Virus record (IMG/VR): IMGVR_UViG_3300047494_000005
Span: 1 to 32,739 of that record
Source: a virus
DNA length: 32,739 nucleotides
Strand: one strand, 5' to 3'
Shown here: one piece after another, positions 7,623 through 16,200 of the stretch
Numbering within the stretch: the stretch's first letter is position 1
Layout: each line of letters starts with the position of its first letter
The notes under the pieces: model-generated
Told to the model about the DNA's origin: nothing
Databases searched by the model: none
The model's input: only the letters and a program-made list of their open reading frames with translations
Made by a program: the position numbers and the translations under genes

Positions 7623-8048
7623 TCCAACGACGTCATCGACTGCGCCTTCCACGGCACCTCCTTCCCGGCGACCTACATCGGTCCCGGCACCATCGTCGGC
7701 AATGTGAAGAACAGCCTCAACAGCGACAGCAAAATCTACGGCTACTTCACGAGCGCCGGCAACATCACCGAACTTCGCTGCGGCTTCCCGCCGCGCCGGG
7801 TGAAGCTGATCAACACCACCGATGGTTTGATTTGGGAATGGCACTACGGCATGCCCGCGGCCAACTCGATCAAGAACCTGCTCGGCGGTTCGCCGACGTC
7901 CACCCAGGACACCGGTTCGGCGATCACCATCAAGGGCGATCAGGCGTCCGGCCGCGTGCAGGGTCAGGACAGCAATGTCGCGTCAGTGTTCCTGTCCGCG
8001 GCCACGGTCGGCACCGCCAAGAACATCGCCTTCGAGATCGAAGGCTAA
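7620..8048 (+). CDS. probable head decoration or head-associated protein
   Basis: This 142-residue beta-rich protein follows the major capsid gene. The segment LRCGFPPRRVKLINTTDGLI then WEWHYGM (residues about 52-77) resembles small proteins commonly encoded just downstream of N4-gp56 capsid genes. No membrane segment or signal is seen. The start is ATG 7620 with GAGG upstream. A strong intrinsic terminator follows its stop, so it closes a capsid transcription unit and is likely produced at high level with the coat protein, as expected for a decoration or cement protein. The structural role is inferred from position and resemblance only. Confidence 0.6.
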   Translation: MSNDVIDCAFHGTSFPATYIGPGTIVGNVKNSLNSDSKIYGYFTSAGNITELRCGFPPRRVKLINTTDGLIWEWHYGMPAANSIKNLLGGSPTSTQDTGSAITIKGDQASGRVQGQDSNVASVFLSAATVGTAKNIAFEIEG

Positions 8049-8080
8049 GGGCTTTCTTCCTCCCACGACGGAAGAACCTC

Positions 8081-8103
8081 GGGGGCTGCGTGCCCCCATT
8101 TTT
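8081..8103 (+). terminator. intrinsic (rho-independent) terminator
   Basis: GGGGGC (8081-8086), a TGCGT loop and GCCCCC (8092-8097) form a perfect 6-bp GC stem followed by ATTTTT. It lies between the capsid-associated gene and the next head gene. It is the only textbook terminator in the window and would lower downstream expression relative to the capsid. Confidence 0.85.
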
Positions 8104-8104
8104 C

Positions 8105-8120
8105 TAGGAGAACACTGATG
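8105..8120 (+). promoter_or_regulatory. ribosome-binding/start cassette with CACTGA
   Basis: TAGGAGAACACTGATG combines AGGAG, an ACACTGAT word and ATG 8118. It differs from the 1057 and 1326 cassettes at only two positions over the 16 aligned nt. It fixes the start of the 121-residue gene. Confidence 0.75.
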
Positions 8121-8483
8121 GCAAAACCTCTTGGGGATAACCTGACGCTCCAGACCGGCAAGCCGCCGGCCGGGCTCACCCCGAACCCTAACGTGCTCCC
8201 GAAGGCGAACTACAGCGGTCAAAAGAAGGTCCGCATCGTCCTCGAAGACAACGACAACATTCCGCCGACCGGTCAGTTCTTCGGCCACAACGGGCGCACC
8301 TACATGGTGCAGAGCGGCGTTGAGGTCGACGTGCCGATGGGCATCATCGACATCCTCAACAACGCCGTGACGACGGTGCCGATCATCGACCCGAAATCGC
8401 TTCAGGTCGTCGGCTTCCGCCATCGCCAGCGCCTGCCCTACCGGATGGTCGCTCCGGTTCCCGTCCCCGCCGAGGCGGCCTAA
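8118..8483 (+). CDS. hypothetical head protein (121 residues)
   Basis: The N-terminal third is Pro/Asn-rich. A compact beta region follows, with KKVRIVLEDNDNIPPTGQFF, then GHNGRTYMVQSGVEVDVP and GIIDILNNAV. The pattern 'IPPTG-F-G-NGR-Y-v--G-evdVP-gii-iL-nAv' recurs in small phage proteins found between capsid and adaptor genes. Its function is not established. It could be a head-completion or capsid-surface protein. It is preceded by a terminator and a strong start cassette. The next gene begins immediately after its stop, so the two are coupled. Confidence 0.6.
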   Translation: MAKPLGDNLTLQTGKPPAGLTPNPNVLPKANYSGQKKVRIVLEDNDNIPPTGQFFGHNGRTYMVQSGVEVDVPMGIIDILNNAVTTVPIIDPKSLQVVGFRHRQRLPYRMVAPVPVPAEAA

Positions 8484-9275
8484 ATGCGCGTCGGCGACCT
8501 GCTCAAGGAACTCCGCTACAACAAGTTGCGGGACCGCTCCAATCAGGTCGCCGGCACGGCCAGCGATCAACTATGGGACGACTGCACGCTGGTGCAGTAC
8601 ATTGATCAGGCGCAGCGTCGGTTCTGTCGTGAGACCGAACTTATGCGCGACTTCACGACGCCCGAGGCGACATCCATCCAGACGGTGGTTGGTCAGTGCA
8701 TGTACGCTCTGCATCCGTCAGTGATCGGCGTAATGAGCGTGCGTAACCCCGGTGACAACACTGATCTGGCGCGCACCGGTCACTCAGCGCTCAAGACCTA
8801 CTTCACCCCCGACCGATATTTCTTCGACCCCAGTTACCTGTCTGAGCTTGCTCCAGGCAAGCCTCTGGCATGGGCGACGGATGAGGGCCTGATCGCAGAC
8901 GCCAAGGGGCAGGGCGGCGTCATGGCGCTGCGCGTCTACCCCGAGACCGGCGCGGGCTTCGCGTCAGTGCTGCGCCTGCGGGTTATCCGCGAACCTCTCC
9001 GCCGGCTCTCCATCGACGACTTGGATGCCTATCTGGAAATCCCGGAGACCTACCAGATCGACATCCTTGATTGGGCGGCCTACCTCGCGCTGTCCGGCCC
9101 CGATCTCGACGTTGCCGGCAACGTCGATCAGATCGTTCGGGCGCGCAGCCTCAAGGCCGACTTCGACGACACTTGTCAACGTGTCGTCAAGCAACTGAAG
9201 CGGAAGGTCTTCGCCCCGGCGCAGTTCGGCTTCGGCCGTAACGGCTGGTCCTATTCGAGTGATTGGAACGTCTGA
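8484..9275 (+). CDS. head-to-tail adaptor protein
   Basis: This 263-residue protein begins with MRVGDLLKELRYNKLRD, then QLWDDCTLVQYIDQAQRRFC (residues about 30-49). That is the Trp-Asp-...-Leu-...-Tyr-Ile-...-Ala-Gln-Arg pattern of podovirus adaptor proteins, which bind under the portal ring. The rest is mixed alpha/beta with an IPETYQIDILDWAAYLAL helix and a C-terminal Lys/Arg-rich helix. ATG 8484 directly follows the previous TAA, with GAGG about 9 nt upstream. Position between small head proteins and the virion protein cluster fits. Its likely partners are the portal above and the nozzle candidate encoded at 26198-27316 below. Confidence 0.7.
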   Translation: MRVGDLLKELRYNKLRDRSNQVAGTASDQLWDDCTLVQYIDQAQRRFCRETELMRDFTTPEATSIQTVVGQCMYALHPSVIGVMSVRNPGDNTDLARTGHSALKTYFTPDRYFFDPSYLSELAPGKPLAWATDEGLIADAKGQGGVMALRVYPETGAGFASVLRLRVIREPLRRLSIDDLDAYLEIPETYQIDILDWAAYLALSGPDLDVAGNVDQIVRARSLKADFDDTCQRVVKQLKRKVFAPAQFGFGRNGWSYSSDWNV

Positions 9276-10243
9276 TGGCCCCTCAAATCATCAGTGTTAA
9301 CCCCAACGCCCCGCCGGCCCCGGTCACGCCTGCCTCGCAGCCGGGCTCCGGTGGGCCGCCGTCCGCTGCGCTCACGCAGGCTCCGGTGCCGCTCGCGCAA
9401 GACCTCCAGGGTCGCGCCGCGGCGGCTGGCTTCGGTGGTCAGATGCCGACGTTCAGCGCCGCAATGCAGACGGACCCCGCGCTCACCGAGCAGCAGACCG
9501 GGGACTTGTCCAACCACTCCGGTTTCTATCGGATGATGAACACGCCGATCGCGGGTCAGGGGCCGGACGAGTACAGCACCAAGCTGGCCACCGGCCCGTC
9601 GCCGCTCGACTACATGGCCAATTTTTTCGGTGGTAACAAGCAGGGCGACGCGCTGCTGGAGAAGAAGGCCAACCTCGCGCGCAGCTTCGCCGATCCCGCG
9701 GTGCGTCAGTTGGTGACATCGAGCAAGCCGCTTTACGACAGCGTGATGGCGAACCCCGAGCAGATGTTGCCGGTTCTGCAATCGGCAGTGTCGATCGGGA
9801 AGAACGCGCCCACGGCGACGGCGAACGGGAAAGCTGTGGACGATCCGGGCAGGCTTCAGCAGTTGAGCCAGATGACCGGCGAGCATCCCGACCATGTCCA
9901 CCTGTTCGCTGAGCCGCACAAATACAGCGAAGACGAGTTCGTGCAGGCGGCGTCGGGGCTGTCGTGGAACCAAGCGGCCAAGCTGTTCGGCATGCAGCAT
10001 TATCTGTCGCCGGATCAGCAGGCGTTCGGTCAACTGATGGGCGGCCTCCGCTCGCAGGCCGATCAGGCGGGCCAGCTTTACCAGCAGCTTGTCCAGAGTG
10101 GCCAGCCTCAGGGTAAGATCGACGCGGCCAAGGCGCAGTGGGACGCCGCGCGGGCGAAAATCCCCGATGTCCTGATGAAGAAGGGCCTTGGCCAGATGGG
10201 CATGTATCCCTCGATGTATCAGGCCCCCGCGGGCGTGGAGTAA
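9275..10243 (+). CDS. hypothetical virion-associated protein (322 residues)
   Basis: ATG 9275 overlaps the adaptor stop by 1 nt and is preferred over a TTG 12 nt upstream. The N-terminal ~60 residues are Pro/Ala/Gly-rich. The middle is helical (DALLEKKANLARSFADPAVR, then PLYDSVMANPEQMLPVLQSA). The C-terminal part has Gln/Ala-rich amphipathic helices (RSQADQAGQLYQQLVQS) and ends near MGMYPSMYQAP. There is no membrane segment. It lies immediately before the giant virion protein, where podoviruses often encode smaller internal or ejected proteins, so an internal virion role is plausible. No family is recognised. Confidence 0.6.
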   Translation: MAPQIISVNPNAPPAPVTPASQPGSGGPPSAALTQAPVPLAQDLQGRAAAAGFGGQMPTFSAAMQTDPALTEQQTGDLSNHSGFYRMMNTPIAGQGPDEYSTKLATGPSPLDYMANFFGGNKQGDALLEKKANLARSFADPAVRQLVTSSKPLYDSVMANPEQMLPVLQSAVSIGKNAPTATANGKAVDDPGRLQQLSQMTGEHPDHVHLFAEPHKYSEDEFVQAASGLSWNQAAKLFGMQHYLSPDQQAFGQLMGGLRSQADQAGQLYQQLVQSGQPQGKIDAAKAQWDAARAKIPDVLMKKGLGQMGMYPSMYQAPAGVE

Positions 10244-10246
10244 CCG

Positions 10247-13200
10247 ATGGCGGACTTCAACGACTTCGCCTCCTACTTCGGGCCGACGCCGGACGCTCAA
10301 CCGCAGATCAACCAACCAAACCCCGCCTTCTCGCCGAGCGGAACCGGCAACTGGTTCACGGCGGGCCTGGGGTCGGGCTTCCATCAGGCGCTCAGCGAAG
10401 TCGGCAGCGCGGGCGAGGCGGGCGCCCGCGCCTTCGGTGCGGACAGTCTGGCCAACAGCGCCAGGAACTTCGCCGACGCGCAGCGCGCGAGCGCGGCCAC
10501 ATATGCGCGTCCCGATCTGGAGAGCGGATCGTGGTACGATCCCCGCGTGCTCGCCTACCGGCTGACGCAGAGCGTTCCGACTTTCGCCGGTGCGCTCGCC
10601 GGTGGCGCGCTGGCGGCGGCTGCGGCTCCTGAAGTCGGGGCTGCTGGTTTGGTTGCTGGCGGCTTGGGCGCTGAAGAGGCCGCGGCTGCGGCGCTGGCCG
10701 GCACCGCGGCGCGTAAGAGCGCGTTGGGTCTCGTAGGCTCGACACTGGCCATGTATCCGTCGAGCGTCGGCGGCAACGTCCAGCGCAACGAGGACTATGA
10801 GGGCGACCTGTCGCAGACCAGCGCTCAGCATGCGCTTGAACTCGGCGTGCCCGAGGCGCTGGTCCAGGGCGTTGGACCTCATTGGTTGGAGAAGGGTGTC
10901 CTCTCGGGCTTCGGCGGCGGCCTCGCGGGCACGGCGGCCAAGGCGTTCGGCATCCAGGCGGGGGCGGGGGCGGCGACCGAGTGGGCCATGCAGGCGATGG
11001 GCGATCCCAATCGGTCGCTCGCCGATCGTGCCAACGACATCGTCACGGCGGGTCTCAGCGGCGGTCTGCTCGGCGGCGTCACCGCGGGCATCCTGCACCC
11101 CTTCAGCCCGGCCCATACGATCGCCAAGACGCCTCCTATGGAGGTGCCGACCGAAGGCGCGCCCAACTCCCTCCAGAACGTCGTGGACGCGACCCTTCAG
11201 CCTCCGCAGCCAGGGCGGCCGATGCCGGCCGGGCCGGGGCAGATCATCGCCGATCGCATCGCTCAGATCGCTCAGCGGCCCACTGCCGCCGATCAGAACA
11301 TGCAGCTTCCACCTGCGCCCCCGCCGTCGACTTTGCCGCAGACGAGCCCGCTGGACCAGTTGGCGGCGATCCGCGCGGGCGCGCCGATCCAGATGCCTCC
11401 GCCAGCCGATGAGGCGGCTCGGCTCCAGCAGGCGCAACTTGACGCCGCCAGGGCGGCTCGGCCGAGCACACGCGCTCCAGGCACCCTCGCTGACCGGCTG
11501 GCGGCCGTCCAGGCGCGTCCAGGCGGCGCGGACCAGAACATCCCCGCTCCCCCGGTCGCGCCGGGTACGGAGCCCTATCGGCCGTTCGCTGGCCCTCCGG
11601 GCGCGTCTGACGGGCAGAAGCTGCTGGCCCCTCCGCTGCTGCGTCTGCCTGCGCCGACCCCGACCCCCGACGCTCCGCAGCCGTTTGATTGGGCGGCGAC
11701 GCGCAAGCAGCTTCAGCAGGTGAAGGGCTACTCCCCCGCGCTGCGAGGTCCGTTCGACAATGTCGACGACCTGAAGAACACTGTCTACCAGAACGTCATC
11801 AAGCGCGTGCAGGCGGGCGACGACGATCTGAAGCCTTGGCTCAGCAACGCGGCTGCGCACCTCGGCATCCTGGATGAGGGCACGGGTGAGTTTACGCCCG
11901 AGTTCAAGGCGCGCGCCGCACAGGACATGAGTGAGCAACTGCCGCCCGGCGTCACGTCTGCCGACAACAACGCCGCGCCGATCCCAGGCCCCGTCACGCC
12001 GACCGAAGCCCCCGCGCAGCCGGGCACTCCTGGTTGGAAGCCGGCCGATCCCGTCGATCGTGGCGCGGTGCCCGAAGCGCATCAGAAAAGGTGGGACGCC
12101 CTTGATCAGCAGCGCCGTACTCTGCTTGGCGATAATCTGTCTGACTTCCGTATTCAGGAGCTTCTGGACAAGACGACAGCACTACAGGATCGCCTCCTTA
12201 GCGTTACGAAGTCTGGCGACAACTCTTGGCGAAACGTCGATCGCGCCACGAAGGAGATACAGGCCCAAGTCACGGCGCTCCACACTCAAGCGGCGGTTGA
12301 CCCGCAGCCTCCCGCGACGGAGAAGACTGCGCCTGCGAACGGTCCTCAACCGAGCCCGGCGGCAAGCGCTTTTGTCGGCCGAATGAAGAAGGCTGTAGCT
12401 GACCCCGCGTTCCAACCGCTTGCGGATCAGTTCCAGAACCAACTGGCTGGCATGACGGCGGAGGCGACAGGTGGTCAAACAAAGGAAGCCCAAGCCAAGG
12501 CTAAGCGGAAAGGAAAGGTCGCTCAGGCTCCCGCGCCCGAAGCTCCCGCTGCTGCCGTCGAAGACGCATCCACGCTCAAGGAGCGGGACGCCGCTCAAGC
12601 CATCGCCAGCGGAGAAGCCCCCGCATCCTTGACGCCGGAAGAGGCTGCGGCTGCGCAGCCCGATCCCCGATACCCGGCAGGCACGACGCTGCCCCCGCGT
12701 GAGGACGCGATCGAGCGCGACGGCCGGCTGTGGGACTATCGCCAGAACGCCACGCCGCCGGACATCGAGGCGCGGGCGCAGCAGGCCGAGAAGGCGGCGC
12801 TCGATCCCCGACTGGTGGGTTCCCAGCCCCAGGACGTGCCCACGGCGGCGCGCCGGGACTTCGCTACCGCCGAAGACCGCGCCAGGGCGGCCAGGGCGGC
12901 CGTCGAGGCCAAGAGGCCCACCACGGAGGCTCAGCGGCAGGCCCAGCGTGAAGCGTATGCTGCGGCGCGCGGGATCGACCCCGAGCAGGCTCGCGCGACT
13001 ACGCGCGGGGCCAAGGCGGATCAGCACACGATCGAGCGCGTTAACCCACGGTTGGTCAGTCCGGCCGAGGACGAGGCCGAGATCGCCGCGCGCGCCCCGA
13101 GCCCTACGGACGAGCGTCGCGCCGCCAACAATGCGGCGTTGCCGCCCGCGGTCGATCCGAGCCTGCTCAGCGGCTTCGAGCGCACCGGCCGACGCGCCCA

Positions 13201-16200
13201 GGCGGACGCTGTGCGCGAAGCCAAGAACGACACGCTGCGAGCCAAACTGTCGATGATCGAGAGCGGCAAGCGACCGGTCGTGCCGGTGCCGACCAAGGTG
13301 ATCGACCAACTCAATCGCGCCAAGGCGGCGCTGGATGCCTTGCGCACCCAGGGCGCGATCGTCCCTCGCCACGAAGACTTCGAGGGCAAGGACACCCAAT
13401 TTCAACAGCGCTTGTCTCAGCACGCGGATCAACTGAATTTGGTTGATCGCGCTGTCAAGCTCGGGGGCATGGAAGGTCTGCGGGAGGTTCCGCGCGACTT
13501 CTTCGGCACTGATCTCTACGATGAGATGTCGGGCCATGTCACTCCACAGACTGAGCGAAACCTGCTGGCTCACGCTACGGCTGAGACACAGCTACAGGAC
13601 GCGGCTGCGGCGGCGCGTGGAGAGCGCCCGCTCGTCAGCTATTCAGAGCCCCCGACCCAACATGACGTCGACCTCCAGCATATCGTCAACCAGACTGGCG
13701 ACATGAAGTCGGTCCTCGGCTATCTGCGCGAGAACGGATCGAACTCGACGGTCAAGATGCTCGCTCACAAGCTACTGACCGGTGGCGCGGGCGGCACGGT
13801 CGCGATGAGCGATCGGGCGCAGGTGCGCGAAGGCGCGGTGATGAAGGGCATGCACTTCGCCGACGCCAACCACACCGAAGTGTATGACGGCTCGACGATG
13901 GAGCACACGCTGTTGCACGAGGCGGCGCACTCCGCGATGCAGCGGGCGATCGACAAGCGCGCACCGGGCACGGACGCGATCAACTCGCTGTACGAAAGCC
14001 TGAAGAAGGCTGGCGGTGACGACTACGGGTTGACCAACCTGCACGAGTTCGTCTCTGAGGCGTTCTCGAACCCGCAGTTCCAGCAGTACCTGAACTCGAT
14101 CCGCGTTACGCCGGACATGAGCATGTGGCAGCGCTTCAAGAACGGCGTCGCCCGCGTGCTCGGGCTCGGCGACAAGTCGCGCTCGCAGACGGCGTTGGAT
14201 TATGTGATGGATCACGCCACCCGGATGATGGGTGAGAACGTCCGCGAAGCGAACACTGATTACCGTGTTCAGGCGCGCCGGGGCGGTCAACTGTTCAGCG
14301 AGGCGTCGACCCAACTCGGCAATGCGATGGACCGCGCGCTGTGGAAGGAAGTCGGCGGTCTCGTCAAGGATAGCGTGTCCAAGCTCGGCATGAAGGCTCG
14401 CGAGGGCGCGTTCGCGTTCGAGACTGGAGACATGCTCAAATGGCACCTCCAGGAGCATGTGCCCTCGGCCGTGCCGTTCGTTGACACGCAGAACCACCGC
14501 ACCGTGCGGACGGACACGCTCGCCAAGAACCTCGTGCGCGCCTACGATCAGGTCCATAAGCTGGCGGAGCCGTCGCGCGAGGCGTGGGCTCGGCTGGCGG
14601 CGCACACTGCCCAACGGATCAACGGCTTCAAGACCTGGGAAGAACACACTTGGTTGAAGGACCATCCGCAGGTCGATGCCTTGCACGAGGAATGGCAGGA
14701 GGCGAACCGCGACGCCAACGTGATCCGTAACGATCCCGCGGCCATGAAGGCGTGGCAGGACAGCATCAACGCCAACGAGGGCGCGAAGTACCTGCGCAAC
14801 CTGCATCTGCTCAACGACTACAAGGCTCGTGAGTGGGAGGGTGAGAACTGGTCCGGCTACGAGACGGACCCGATCCGCGACTATGAGGGGCGCACCGACC
14901 TTCAGGACAATCCAGCGGCTGCGCGCGCCTGGGGCAAGGCTGAACAGGAGAAGCGGCTGGCGGGTCTCGCCAAGAAGGTCAACGATCTCGACACGCTCTA
15001 CAACTCTCAGCACCAGACTTTGGTTGACGACGCGAAGTTGCCCGGCCACATGCAGATGTCGGCGGCGCAGTTGGCGAAGTTGAACGAGGACATCAAGACG
15101 ACCCGCACCAACCGGGACGCGGCGTCGAGCCTTGTCCGCGATCTCACGACGCTGGAGAAGAGCAACGAGCAGGTGCCCTACTTCCATATCGGCCGCGGCA
15201 AGGGCGATCACTTCGTCAGCGCTCACGTCGCGATGGACGGCAACGTGCCGCGCGACAGCGCGATCCGGGCGATCAGCGCCGCGCTATCGCAGAAGGGCTT
15301 CAAAGACCTCGCGATCATGCGCGGCATGGAGAACCCCTCGATCTACATGCGCGTCGAGAGCCAAGCGCAGCGCGCTGAACTGGCGGCGATCCTGAAGCGG
15401 ATGCAAGCGGAGGGTCATATCGACGCCGCCAAGCCGGTGGCCGATGGATTGGCTTCGGACACGAACATTTACCACTCGATCGGCCCGCAGTGGATGCGTC
15501 AGATCATCGAGGGCATCAAGAGCACGCCGCCGGACTACCCGGTCAACACGACCAACGCGCAGCGTGAGGCTTTGAACACGGCTCATGAGCAGATGATCCG
15601 CGAGCAGGTGCGCGCCCTGATGGACATGCTGCCGGACAGTTCGCTGACCAAGGCGTACCAGAAGCGCGAGGGTGTCCAGGGCTTCAGCACTGATATGCTG
15701 AACAGCTACAAGGCGAACGCCGTCAGCGCCAGCCGCGGCTTGTCGAATGTCAGCCTCGCGCGCGAACTTGGTCAGTTGTCGCTCAAGATGAAAGAAGAAC
15801 TCGATAGCGTCAACATCAAGGACTTGTCCCCCAACACGAAGACGACGGTTGCTCAGGCGCTCGGGGAGTTGGTGCTGCGCAACAAGCTCTATCAGCAGCA
15901 CGTCCCCTCGACGTTCATGGACGGCGTGCGGCGCACGGTGCATGCGGTTCAGATCGGCGCGTCGCCGGCCTATTTCATGACCTTGATGAGCCAAATCCCC
16001 TCGTTGACGCTGCCCGAGCTTGCCAAGACGCACGGCTACGTGGGCTCGGCGAGCGCGATGGCGCGGGCCACGAACGACGCCTTCAAGGTGATGAAGGCTG
16101 TCTGGTCGGACGGCAAGGGCGGCTTCCACATGGGTGACGACGCGATCACCTTCGGGATGCGTCGTGACGCCCTGGAGCGCGCCGGCTTCAAGCCCGACAT

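Noticed and set aside
9251-12082. 943-codon open frame on the - strand
   Set aside because: It lies wholly opposite the giant protein, has the Arg/Leu/Gly/His-rich composition of an antisense shadow in GC-rich DNA, and has no ribosome site or recognisable domain.
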